Shown here: positions 47,397 to 55,565 of the stretch, piece after piece
Numbering within the stretch: the first letter of the stretch is position 1
Layout of the letters: each line of letters begins with the position of its first letter
Assembly (NCBI GenBank): GCA_013360395.1
Contig: JABWBQ010000004.1
Span: 1-64,000, forward strand
Length of the DNA stretch: 64,000 nucleotides
Source: Flavobacteriales bacterium
Lineage (GTDB): Bacteria > Bacteroidota > Bacteroidia > Flavobacteriales_F > PHOS-HE28
Direction: 5' to 3'
Translations under genes and position numbers: made by a program
The notes under the pieces: model-generated
Told to the model about the DNA's origin: nothing
The model's database searches: none
What the model saw: the letters and a program-made list of their open reading frames with translations, nothing else

Positions 47397-50300
47397 ATGT
47401 CCAAGTTCAACGCCCTCCGCCGTCAGGTACTGGCCCTCCTGTTCCTTGTTCCCGCCCTGGTGCCGAGCGCCCGCGCACAATCGGTCCCGGCAGGTTTCGC
47501 GGACGTGCTGGTGATGGGGGGCTGGGTGGCCCCGCAGGGGGCGGTGTGGGATGCCAACGACCGCATGTACGTGTGGGAGAAGGCCGGCAAGGTGTGGATC
47601 GTGGAGAACGGCGTGCGGCTGCCCAGCCCGTTGATCGACATCAGCCCCGAGGTGGGCGACTGGCGCGACCACGGGTTCCTGGGTTTCGCCCTGGACCCGA
47701 ACTTCCTGACCAACGGATACATCTACATGCTGTACGCGGTGGACCGCCACCACCTGATGAATTACGGCACGCCCAACTACAACGCCGCCACCAACGAGTA
47801 CTACAGCGCCACGATCATGCGGCTTACGCGCTACACGGCGGTGGGCCCCACCTTCAACACGGTGGATCCCGGCAGCCGGCTGGTGCTGCTGGGTGAGAGC
47901 CCGTCCACCGGCGTGCCCCTGTTGCACGAATCGCACAGCACGGGCACGGTGCTCTTCGGTACGGACGGCACGTTGCTGGTGACGGTGGGCGACGGCGCCA
48001 GCTATTCCAGCACCGACGTGGGCAGTGCGTCCGAGACCTACTATGCGCAGGCGTTGGCCGACGGCATCATCCGTCCGGCCGAGAACGTGGGGGCGTTCCG
48101 CTCGCAGATGGTGAACAGCTTCAACGGCAAGCTGCTGCGCCTGGACCCGGCCACCGGCGACGGGCTGCCGTCGAACCCCTTCTGGAACCCCGCGGAACCC
48201 CGTTCGGCGCAGAGCCGGGTGTGGGCGCTGGGCCTGCGCAACGCCTACCGCTGCACGCTGCGCCCGGGGACGGGCAGCGTGGACCCCGCGGCCGGCGACC
48301 CGGGCACCATCTACATCGGCGACGTGCAGTGGAACACCTGGGAGGACATGAACGTGTGCATCGAGGCCGGGATGAACTTCGGCTGGCCGCTGTTCGAGGG
48401 CATGGACCCGATGAACAGCTACATGAACACGCCGACGTACAACATGGACGCCCCCAACCCGCTGTACGACGGCATCAACTGCACCATCCCGTACTTCCGT
48501 TTCCAGGACCTGTGCAAGCAGGACACGGAGAACCCGCTGAACATCCATCCGAACCCGTGCAACCCGTCGGTGCAGATCCCCGGCAACATCCGCAAGTTCA
48601 TCCATGCGCGTCCGGCGATCGACTGGCGCCACGGCCAGAACTCGGCCCGCACGGCCACCTTCAACAACGGCGTGGCGACGGCCACCTACCTCAACGATCC
48701 CGGTTCGCCGGTGCCGGGTCCCATGTTCGGCGGCTATGCCTCCATCGGCGGCACCTGGATCAGCGGTAACGGCTGGCCCGCCGGCTACCAGAACGTGTAT
48801 TTCCATGCGGACTATCCCGGTGCGTGGATCAAGCGGTTCGTGTTCGACGGCCAGGACAAGCCGCAGAGCGCGCACGACTTCGCCTCCTCGCTGGGCGCCA
48901 TCGTGTGGGTGGGCGAGGGCCCCGACGGCTGCCTGTACTACTCGAACTACGCCACCAACGCCATCCGGCGCATCTGCTACACACAGGCCGTGAACCTGCC
49001 GCCGGTGGCCGTGGCCTCGCAGGACCTGCAATACGGCCCGGGCCCGCTCAACGTGCAGTTCAACGGCAGCGGCTCCTACGACCCGGAATCGGGCCCGTTG
49101 ACCTACCTGTGGAACTTCGGGGACGGACAGACCAGCACCCAGGCCAACCCGGCCCACACCTTCACCGCCCCGCCCAACACGCCCACGAGCTTCACGGTGA
49201 CCCTGACGGTGACCGACAACAACAGCCAGACCAACCAGGCCACCCTGTTGGTGAGCGTGAACAACACGCCGCCCACGGTGGACATCAACAGCTTCATCGA
49301 CGGCAGCACCTTCCCGGTGGGCGTGGACACCACCTACCTGCTGGAGGCGGCGGTGACCGACAACGAGCATGGCCCGGGGCAGCTCACGTACGCCTGGCGC
49401 ACCATCCTGCACCACAACACGCACACGCACCCCGAGCCGGTGGACCCGGCGCCGGTGACCAGCACGATCATCAGTGGTGTGGGCTGCGATGGCGAATCGT
49501 ACTACTATGAGATCGTGCTCACCGTGACCGATGCGGCGGGCCTCAGCACCACGGACACGCAGTGGTTGTACCCGCGCTGCAGCGCCATCGCGCCCACGGC
49601 CGTCATCGCCGCGAACGTCACCGTGGGCACCGGGCCGCTCAACGTGCAGTTCAACGGGGCCGCCTCGCACGACCCCGGCACCATCGTGAGCTACTTCTGG
49701 GATTTCGGCGACGGGGCCACCTCCACGCAGATGAACCCCTCGCACACGTTCACCGACACGGGCGACCGGCCGGTGACCCTGACGGTGACGGACAACGACG
49801 GGCTGACGGGCCAGGCGACCGTGACCATCAGCGTGATCACGTTGGACCCGCCGCAGTGCATCGGCGCCTCGGGCAGTGTGCTGCGCCAGTACTGGAGCGG
49901 TGTCTCCGGTAGCACGGTGGCCTCGCTGCTGGCCAGCCCCAACTATCCGGACAACCCCAATTCAACGACGTATCCCACCTCGTTCACCCATTCCTCGAAC
50001 ATCGGCAACAACTACGGCACCCGCATGCGGGGCTACATCCTGGCGCCCACCACCGGCACCTATGTCTTCACGGCCGTGTCCGATGATGAATCGATCGTGT
50101 ACCTGAGCCCCAACGCCGACCCTCGTTACAAGCAGGCGATCTGCTCGGTGCCCGGCTGGACCAACCCGGGTGAGTTCACCAAGTACGCGCAACAGACCAG
50201 CGCGGGGATCACCCTGCAGGCCGGGGTGTACTACTACGTGGAGATGCTGCACAAGGAAAGCTCCGGCGGCGACCACCTGGCCCTCTACTGGCAGACCCCG

Positions 50301-51101
50301 GGGAACGGCACGCGCACCATCATCCCCGGCAGCGTGCTGTGGCGCTGGCTCGATTGCCCGCCCAGCGTGAACCTGCGGGTGATGCTGCAGGGTGCGTTCG
50401 ACACCCAGGCCAACCTGATGCGTGATGCGCTGCGCTCGGGCGGTCTCATCCCCGCCACGGAGCCCTTCACGGCGCTCGGCTTCACCCACGCCGGTGGCGG
50501 CGGTGGTGAGACCGTGGGCGGCGGCATCCTCGCCGTCACCGGTGCGAACGCCGTGGTGGACTGGGTGCTCGTGGAGCTTCGCAACAAGAACAACGCATCC
50601 CAGGTGCTGGCCACGCGCAGCGCCCTGCTGCAGCGCGATGGCGACATCGTGGGGACCAACGGCCTGCCGCGCCTGTTGTTCAACGTGGCCACGGACAACT
50701 ACTTCATCGCCGTGCGGCACCGCAACCACCTGGGCGTGATGACCGCCACCAGCACGCTGCTCAACAAGGACCAGAAGCTCGTGGACCTCACCCTGGGGAG
50801 CACGGCCACGTATGGGACCGATGCCCGGGCCGTGCTGGCCAACGGCAAACGGGCGATGTGGTCAGGCAACGTGGTGCGGGACGCCGTGTTGAAATATGCC
50901 GGTGGCTCCAACGACCGCGACCCGATCCTGGTGCGCATCGGCGGCACGGTGCCCACGGCCACCACCACCGGTTACTGGGGCGAGGACGTGAACCTGGACG
51001 GCGTTGTGAAGTACGCCGGTGGCTCCAACGACCGCGACCCGATCCTGTTGAACATCGGCGGCACCTTGCCCACCGCGATCCGCCAGCAACAGCTGCCCTG
51101 A
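47397..51101 (+). CDS. Large secreted dehydrogenase-like propeller / PKD / PA14 protein with shared C-terminal module
   Basis: A 1234-residue protein with a signal peptide (LALLFLVPALVPSARAQ). Residues about 30-530 form a sugar-dehydrogenase-like beta-propeller (VWDANDRMYVWEKAGKVWIV, DHGFLGFALDPNFLTNGYIY, SHSTGTVLFGTDGTLLVTVG, IGDVQWNTWEDMN, NFGWPLFEG). PKD domains follow (about 540-620 YLWNFGDG; about 730-815 YFWDFGDG), a PA14-like domain (about 830-990, RMRGYILAPTTGTYVFTAVSD, YYYVEMLHKESSGGDHLALYW), and the last ~240 residues are the module shared with the protein at 23.3 kb. It is likely type IX-exported or surface-attached. Confidence 0.85.
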   Translation: MSKFNALRRQVLALLFLVPALVPSARAQSVPAGFADVLVMGGWVAPQGAVWDANDRMYVWEKAGKVWIVENGVRLPSPLIDISPEVGDWRDHGFLGFALDPNFLTNGYIYMLYAVDRHHLMNYGTPNYNAATNEYYSATIMRLTRYTAVGPTFNTVDPGSRLVLLGESPSTGVPLLHESHSTGTVLFGTDGTLLVTVGDGASYSSTDVGSASETYYAQALADGIIRPAENVGAFRSQMVNSFNGKLLRLDPATGDGLPSNPFWNPAEPRSAQSRVWALGLRNAYRCTLRPGTGSVDPAAGDPGTIYIGDVQWNTWEDMNVCIEAGMNFGWPLFEGMDPMNSYMNTPTYNMDAPNPLYDGINCTIPYFRFQDLCKQDTENPLNIHPNPCNPSVQIPGNIRKFIHARPAIDWRHGQNSARTATFNNGVATATYLNDPGSPVPGPMFGGYASIGGTWISGNGWPAGYQNVYFHADYPGAWIKRFVFDGQDKPQSAHDFASSLGAIVWVGEGPDGCLYYSNYATNAIRRICYTQAVNLPPVAVASQDLQYGPGPLNVQFNGSGSYDPESGPLTYLWNFGDGQTSTQANPAHTFTAPPNTPTSFTVTLTVTDNNSQTNQATLLVSVNNTPPTVDINSFIDGSTFPVGVDTTYLLEAAVTDNEHGPGQLTYAWRTILHHNTHTHPEPVDPAPVTSTIISGVGCDGESYYYEIVLTVTDAAGLSTTDTQWLYPRCSAIAPTAVIAANVTVGTGPLNVQFNGAASHDPGTIVSYFWDFGDGATSTQMNPSHTFTDTGDRPVTLTVTDNDGLTGQATVTISVITLDPPQCIGASGSVLRQYWSGVSGSTVASLLASPNYPDNPNSTTYPTSFTHSSNIGNNYGTRMRGYILAPTTGTYVFTAVSDDESIVYLSPNADPRYKQAICSVPGWTNPGEFTKYAQQTSAGITLQAGVYYYVEMLHKESSGGDHLALYWQTPGNGTRTIIPGSVLWRWLDCPPSVNLRVMLQGAFDTQANLMRDALRSGGLIPATEPFTALGFTHAGGGGGETVGGGILAVTGANAVVDWVLVELRNKNNASQVLATRSALLQRDGDIVGTNGLPRLLFNVATDNYFIAVRHRNHLGVMTATSTLLNKDQKLVDLTLGSTATYGTDARAVLANGKRAMWSGNVVRDAVLKYAGGSNDRDPILVRIGGTVPTATTTGYWGEDVNLDGVVKYAGGSNDRDPILLNIGGTLPTAIRQQQLP

Positions 51102-51103
51102 CC

Positions 51104-51277
51104 TCAGCGCGACGCGTCCTTGCCGCGCGCACCCATGGCCAGGAGATAGGCTTCCAGCCGCTGGCCGCGCTGTTCGTGGCGAACACGGTCCAATACGGCG
51201 CGGGTGCGCTGGTCGAGGATGCGGCGCACCGTGCGGTCCCCGGTGCGGTCGGTGTATCGTTTGCCGGTGGTGGGCAT
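51104..51277 (-). CDS. Small basic hypothetical protein
   Basis: If real, the 57-residue product is MPTTGKRYTDRTGDRTVRRI and a helical, Arg-rich remainder. The frame is open and has a plausible ATG, but no homology and no promoter box support it. It lies between two convergent secreted-protein genes. Confidence 0.3.
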   Translation of the reverse strand: MPTTGKRYTDRTGDRTVRRILDQRTRAVLDRVRHEQRGQRLEAYLLAMGARGKDASR

Positions 51278-51382
51278 GGGTCGGGGCTTTGGGCCGAAGA
51301 TGACCGCAGGCCTCCGGCAGGTCCAATACCGTGATCGGGGTAGGGGCGTCACGGATGACCCATCCATGACGATCGCGGTGGA

Positions 51383-52528
51383 TCAAAGCCCCTGGCCGTT
51401 CTTGCGGAGCACCAGCATCCGCAGGCCCGACCCGTCGAAGGTGCGGCCCGTGGCCCGGAACCCGGTAGCATCGGCATGGATGTGCGTCAGCCGTTCCTCC
51501 TGGCCAAGGTCGTAGCGTCGTTCCCACACGGCGGCACCAAGCGCCGACCGCCGGAGCACCAGCGCGTCGGTGTTGTGGTCGAGGCCCGCGCCGCCCGCCA
51601 CCAGGAGGTCCCCGTTCGGAGCCTCCGCGACCGCATGGCCCCAACGGCCTTCCAACGTATCGCCGATGGTCCGCGTCCACAACGTGTCGCCGTCGCTCTC
51701 CAGGGCCATCAGCCACACGCTTGCACGCCGCAAGCCCTGTTGGTCCACCGGCCCGTAGCTCGCCGTGGTCCCGGCCATCACATAGGTGCCGTTCGAGCGG
51801 CGGACAAGGGCGTTGCCCACCTCGTCGGCCACGCCGCCCCAGCTGGAGGACCACAGCACCGTGCCCATGGCGTCCACGGCGAAGAACAGCGCATCGCTTT
51901 CCCCGCTGAAGTTCATCTGCCGACCTGTGACCAGCGCTCCGTTGGCATCCCCGGCGACGGCCAGACCCTCCTCGTCGAGGGGACCGCCCACGACCGCGGT
52001 CCACTGCAGGGTGCCGCTGCTGCTCACACGGCCCACCAGCGCATCGTGCGAGCCGCTGCTGTTGTCCGTTCCGGCGATGTGAAGCCCCGCGCTCCCGGCT
52101 TCCGCAGCCGCAAGCACGTGCTGGTCGTTCGCCATGGCCGGGGTCAGGGTCCACAGCACACCGCCTTGCGCGTCGATGCGCATCACCAGAAGGTCATGGT
52201 CCAAGGCGCCGTCGGCGATGATGCTGCCCACCACGTAGCCGCCACCTCCGGCAGCCGGAACGAAGGCCTGTCCGAACACGCGCCCGTTCACCGGGAGGGC
52301 TGTCTCGGACAGCACCTGGCCCGTGGCGTTCAAGGCGACGAGCACCGTGCCGCGCGCACCGGCGGGCTGGAGCGCCGAGGCCGCGACGAGCGTGCCCGTG
52401 GCCTGCGGAACGCTGCCCAGGCCCAGGGAACCTGCGCCCCCCCAGCGCAGTTCGAACGATGATTGGGCCACGACCGGCGGTGCCCACGACACGACGATCA
52501 CCGCGAGGACCTTCAGCAGGGTACGCAT
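51383..52528 (-). CDS. Secreted beta-propeller-like repeat protein
   Basis: A 381-residue protein with a signal peptide (MRTLLKVLAVIVVSWAPPVVAQ). Seven or so blade-like repeats are visible: LLVMRIDAQGGVLWTLTPAM, ALVGRVSSSGTLQWTAVVGG, LFFAVDAMGTVLWSSSWGG, VWLMALESDGDTLWTRTIGD, ALVLRRSALGAAVWERRYDLG. This is the W-containing pattern seen in Bacteroidota proteins of unknown role. It ends MLVLRKNGQGL without a sorting tail, which is unusual for a secreted repeat protein here. The start at 52528 opens the signal peptide. Confidence 0.75.
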   Translation of the reverse strand: MRTLLKVLAVIVVSWAPPVVAQSSFELRWGGAGSLGLGSVPQATGTLVAASALQPAGARGTVLVALNATGQVLSETALPVNGRVFGQAFVPAAGGGGYVVGSIIADGALDHDLLVMRIDAQGGVLWTLTPAMANDQHVLAAAEAGSAGLHIAGTDNSSGSHDALVGRVSSSGTLQWTAVVGGPLDEEGLAVAGDANGALVTGRQMNFSGESDALFFAVDAMGTVLWSSSWGGVADEVGNALVRRSNGTYVMAGTTASYGPVDQQGLRRASVWLMALESDGDTLWTRTIGDTLEGRWGHAVAEAPNGDLLVAGGAGLDHNTDALVLRRSALGAAVWERRYDLGQEERLTHIHADATGFRATGRTFDGSGLRMLVLRKNGQGL

Positions 52529-52557
52529 GCGGTGCAAAGTACAGCGGCGCACGCGGT

Positions 52558-52565
52558 TAGTTTTG
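52558..52565 (+). promoter_or_regulatory. TAGTTTTG -7 box for the PAP2 gene
   Basis: TAGTTTTG (TAnnTTTG) is 4 bp before the ATG at 52570. The secreted-propeller gene starts divergently 29 bp to the left. Confidence 0.5.
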
Positions 52566-52569
52566 GCGC

Positions 52570-53226
52570 ATGGACCGTCGTCGCAACCTCGCGGCCTTTG
52601 TCGTCACGGCGCTCGTCCTGGCCCTGCCCGCCGCCACCGCGGTGTGGAGGACAGAGCAAGTGGCCTTGCACGCCTGGGTGAACCGGTGGCATGCGCCGTG
52701 GAGCGACGCCCTGTTGAGCAAAGCCACGCACCTGGCCGATGGCCTGGTGCCCACCGTGATCGCCGCAGGATCGCTTTTCGTGGGCACCTGGCGGACATTC
52801 CTCCTGCTGGGGCTGAGCACCGGGTTGAGCGCCATCGTGGTGCAAGTGCTCAAGCGGCAGGTCTTCGCGGATCACGACCGGCCGGTGATGTTCGCGCAGG
52901 ACATGCCCGGCCTGCATCTGGTGGATGGCGTGACGATGAACCACCACTTCAGCTTTCCCTCGGGCCACGCCACGTGCGCCTTCGCCATGTGCCTTGCGTT
53001 CGCGGTGATGGGGCGGCGTGCTGCGCTCGCACCGGCATGGGCCGTGGTCGCCGCACTGCTGGCCTTCTCACGGGTGTACCTGTCGCAGCACTTCACCGAG
53101 GACGTGCTGGCCGGTGCCCTGACCGGAACGCTCACGGGCACCCTGGTGTGGGCCGCATTGTACCGTTCGTCGTGGTCGCGCTCGGCGTGGCTGGACCGCC
53201 GGCCCTGGCCGGTAGGGAGGCGCTGA
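52570..53226 (+). CDS. PAP2-family lipid phosphatase
   Basis: A 218-residue membrane protein with six helices. The three PAP2 motifs are visible: KRQVFADHDRP (motif 1), FPSGHATCAF (motif 2) and SRVYLSQHFTEDVLAG (motif 3, with the catalytic His/Asp). It may hydrolyse undecaprenyl diphosphate or phosphatidic-acid-like lipids at the outer face of the inner membrane; the substrate is unclear. It converges with the sorbosone dehydrogenase-like gene, 12 bp apart. Confidence 0.9.
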   Translation: MDRRRNLAAFVVTALVLALPAATAVWRTEQVALHAWVNRWHAPWSDALLSKATHLADGLVPTVIAAGSLFVGTWRTFLLLGLSTGLSAIVVQVLKRQVFADHDRPVMFAQDMPGLHLVDGVTMNHHFSFPSGHATCAFAMCLAFAVMGRRAALAPAWAVVAALLAFSRVYLSQHFTEDVLAGALTGTLTGTLVWAALYRSSWSRSAWLDRRPWPVGRR

Positions 53227-53238
53227 AGCACCGGGCTG

Positions 53239-54378
53239 TTACGGCGTGCCGGGTCCGGTGTACTGCACACGGTAGATCATGTCGGCCGCGTCGTCGCTGA
53301 TCAGCACGCTGCCGTCCGGGGCTTCGAGCACATCCACCGGCCGTCCCCATGCGCTGTTGCCCTTCAACCAGCCATCGGCGAAGACCTCCGTCCGTGCGGT
53401 CCCATCGGGCTGCGGAAAGGCCACGACCACGCGGTATCCCACCGGTGTGGTACGGTTCCAGCTGCCGTGCTCGGCGATCAGGATGGCCCCGCGGTATCTC
53501 GCCGGGAAGGAGCGGTTCCGCAGGAAGCGCATGCCGAGGGGGGCCACGTGGGCGCCGAGCAGTGCGGCCGGCGCGGTGAAGGTGCTGCAAGGTCTTTGTG
53601 CACCGAACTCGGGATCGGGGACATCCCTGCCGTGGCAATAGGGGAAGCCGAAGTGCATGCCGCGTGCGCCGAGGCGGTCCAGTTCACAATCGGGCACGTC
53701 ATCGCCCATGAGGTCGCGTCCGTTGTCGGTGAACCACAAGGTGCCGCTGCCCGGCTGCCAGTCGAAACCCACCGTGTTGCGCACCCCATGGGCCTCGATG
53801 CGGAGGTCCCGGCCGTCGGGCGTCATGCTGGTGATGGTGGCGGCGAGGCTGTCGTCGCCCAGGCAGTTGTTGCACGGTGCGCCCACGGGCACGTAAAGGC
53901 GGTCGTCCGGGCCGAAGGCGATGAACTTCCAGCCGTGGTGGTCCTCATCGGGGAACCGTTGCGGCAGGGTCACCGGTGCCGGCGGATCCTCCAGCCGGTC
54001 CTCGATGGCGTCGAAGCGAAGGATGCGGTCCACGGCCGAGACGTAGAGCGCGCCCCGGCGGAAGGCGACACCTGCGGGCATGCGCAGGTCCTGTGCGATG
54101 ATGTGGTGCCTGTCGGCGCGGCCATCGCGATCGGTGTCCTGCAAGGCGTGCACGACGCCTTCGCCCCGTGTGCCCACGAACAGCGTCCCGCGCTCGCCCC
54201 AGCACATCGCCCTCGCGTTGGCGACGTTCGCTGCGAAGACCGAGATGGTGAATCCATCGGGCAGCTTGATGGCGCCGAGCTGTGGCGTGCCCGGGTGCAG
54301 TGCCGGCATGCACACGCCGCCCAGGAGCAGCCAACCGGCACAGACCAGCGCGATCCCTTGACGGCTGCGCGTGCTCAT
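53239..54378 (-). CDS. Sorbosone/aldose dehydrogenase-like (PQQ-type) beta-propeller protein
   Basis: A 379-residue secreted or periplasmic protein with an N-terminal hydrophobic segment (ALVCAGWLLLGGVCMPAL). Propeller sequences include LPDGFTISVFAANVANARAM, TLFVGTRGEGVVHALQDTD, GVRNTVGFDWQPGSGTLWFTDNGRDLMGDDVP and EHGSWNRTTPVGYRVV, which are characteristic of the PQQ-dependent sorbosone/sugar dehydrogenase group. A metal or PQQ is expected but not proven. It overlaps the universal stress protein gene by 4 bp. Confidence 0.82.
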   Translation of the reverse strand: MSTRSRQGIALVCAGWLLLGGVCMPALHPGTPQLGAIKLPDGFTISVFAANVANARAMCWGERGTLFVGTRGEGVVHALQDTDRDGRADRHHIIAQDLRMPAGVAFRRGALYVSAVDRILRFDAIEDRLEDPPAPVTLPQRFPDEDHHGWKFIAFGPDDRLYVPVGAPCNNCLGDDSLAATITSMTPDGRDLRIEAHGVRNTVGFDWQPGSGTLWFTDNGRDLMGDDVPDCELDRLGARGMHFGFPYCHGRDVPDPEFGAQRPCSTFTAPAALLGAHVAPLGMRFLRNRSFPARYRGAILIAEHGSWNRTTPVGYRVVVAFPQPDGTARTEVFADGWLKGNSAWGRPVDVLEAPDGSVLISDDAADMIYRVQYTGPGTP

Positions 54379-54818
54379 GGTGCGGACTTCGCGGGCACGA
54401 TGAGCAGGGGGAACCGTGCCGCGGCCAGTACCTGCTGGCAGACGCTGCCCACGAAGAGCCGGTGGAGCGCACCACGGCCGTGGGTGCCCAGCACCACCAG
54501 GTCCGCCTGGAGCCGCACGGCCTCCTCCAGGATGGTGGCCACCGTGGGGCCCTGCACCAGGAGCGCGCGGGCGTCGATGCCCGTCAAGGCGAGGTCGGCG
54601 GCGTACTGCTGCAACTCGAGGTGCTCATCGCGCAGCTCCTGCGCACGATGGTCGCGGATGTGCTGCGGGCCGGGTTCGAAGCCGACGAGGTCGGGGTCAG
54701 GTGCGGCCACATGGACCACCCACAAGGTGGCTTTGTGCGGAGCGGCCTGCGCCCCGGCCATCCGGAGCACCTCGTGGGTGATGGGGGAGAGGTCGACGGC
54801 GGCGAGGATGTTCTTCAT
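54375..54818 (-). CDS. Universal stress protein (UspA family)
   Basis: A 147-residue cytosolic protein. The nucleotide-binding signature is GTHGRGALHRLFVGSVCQQV near the C-terminus (G-2x-G-9x-G-S), and the N-terminal strand MKNILAAVDLSP is typical. Such ATP-binding proteins respond to starvation or redox stress. It overlaps the sorbosone dehydrogenase gene, so the two are coupled. TACCTTCG is 8 bp upstream (54827-54834, minus strand). Confidence 0.9.
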   Translation of the reverse strand: MKNILAAVDLSPITHEVLRMAGAQAAPHKATLWVVHVAAPDPDLVGFEPGPQHIRDHRAQELRDEHLELQQYAADLALTGIDARALLVQGPTVATILEEAVRLQADLVVLGTHGRGALHRLFVGSVCQQVLAAARFPLLIVPAKSAP

Positions 54819-54826
54819 GGCCCTGT

Positions 54827-54834
54827 CGAAGGTA
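54827..54834 (-). promoter_or_regulatory. TACCTTCG -7-like box for the universal stress protein gene
   Basis: TACCTTCG on the minus strand is 8 bp before the start at 54818. The same box precedes the AhpD-like gene and the F420-type oxidoreductase gene. Confidence 0.35.
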
Positions 54835-54877
54835 GTTCAGGGCACGGTCAAAGCAGCGGGAGGCACATTCCTTATGA

Positions 54878-54905
54878 CGAAGGGCGGCCCGCAGACCGCC
54901 CTTCG
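54878..54905 (-). terminator. Hairpin terminator after the histone-like gene
   Basis: CGAAGGGCGG (54878-54887) pairs with CCGCCCTTCG (54896-54905) around an 8-base loop. It lies 20 bp after the stop of the minus-strand gene and before the universal stress gene. Confidence 0.55.
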
Positions 54906-54925
54906 CCGGGATCGTTCGGATCGGT

Positions 54926-55468
54926 TCAGCGCTCGATCACGAGCTTGTCGAGGTGCGCGGGGCGCAGTTTGCCGGTGCTCTTGAAGAACCAGTCCTTCAG
55001 ACCGTAATGGTACCCGCGCTGGAGACCGGTGCGGTAGGTGCCCAGCATGCCCCGGCGTCCGCTGAGCTTCTGCAGGGCGCGCGTGAGCTTGGCCTCCACC
55101 TCGGCGGCCGTGGTCTTGGGTTCGTTCTTGGCAGCCCATTTCTTGGTGACGTCGAGCAATTGCTGTTTCGTCATCATGCGGTTGGCCCCCTTCACGGCGT
55201 TCATCACCGCATCGTCCCATCCGCTGAGCCGGTATCCGCCCGGGGCCACGCGCTTTTTCCTGGGGCCCGACTTGCGCTTGGGTGCAGCGGCCCGCTTCTT
55301 CGTCGCAGCGGTCTTCTCCGTCGGGGCCGCCGCGCCGGTGCCCATGGCCCGGAGTTCCCGAATGGCCTTCTTGACGCCTTCCAGCTGGAAGACGAGACGA
55401 CGTCGTTCGCCACGATAATGCTGCAGGAGTTGCTGGATGTCCTTTTCCGTGAACTTCTTTTTGGCCAT
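54926..55468 (-). CDS. Basic histone-like / DNA-binding protein
   Basis: A 180-residue cytosolic protein. Residues 1-45 form a charged helix (FTEKDIQQLLQHYRGERRRL), residues 46-82 an Ala/Lys/Arg/Pro-rich disordered linker similar to the tails of histone H1-like bacterial proteins, and residues 83-180 a helical/winged-like domain with ends basic (RRGMLGTYRTGLQRGYHYGL, KSTGKLRPAHLDKLVIER). The combination suggests nucleoid or DNA binding, but no named family was recognised. Its promoter TATGTTTG and the leader palindrome suggest regulation. Confidence 0.6.
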   Translation of the reverse strand: MAKKKFTEKDIQQLLQHYRGERRRLVFQLEGVKKAIRELRAMGTGAAAPTEKTAATKKRAAAPKRKSGPRKKRVAPGGYRLSGWDDAVMNAVKGANRMMTKQQLLDVTKKWAAKNEPKTTAAEVEAKLTRALQKLSGRRGMLGTYRTGLQRGYHYGLKDWFFKSTGKLRPAHLDKLVIER

Positions 55469-55483
55469 TTCAGGTGTTTTTTC

Positions 55484-55498
55484 CGGTGATGATCACCG
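55484..55498. promoter_or_regulatory. Palindrome CGGTGATGATCACCG in the leader of the histone-like gene
   Basis: CGGTGA and TCACCG are inverted arms around TGA, starting 16 bp before the ATG at 55468, so the palindrome lies in the untranslated leader. It could be a protein-binding site or an mRNA hairpin. Confidence 0.4.
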
Positions 55499-55511
55499 TA
55501 TTTTTCCGTGG

Positions 55512-55519
55512 CAAACATA
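55512..55519 (-). promoter_or_regulatory. TATGTTTG -7 box for the histone-like gene
   Basis: TATGTTTG on the minus strand matches TAnnTTTG, 43 bp before the start, leaving a leader that includes the palindrome. Confidence 0.5.
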
Positions 55520-55565
55520 AGGTCGATCCACGCAGGATCACCTGTTCTCCATGCACATTCGTCGA

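Noticed and set aside
46788-49745. 985-residue minus-strand open frame
   Set aside because: Antisense to the large secreted protein, with the same low-information His/Val/Gly composition.
49000-50000. Repeated motifs as a CRISPR or tandem DNA array
   Set aside because: The repeats are protein-level PKD domains with diverged DNA, not regularly spaced identical DNA.
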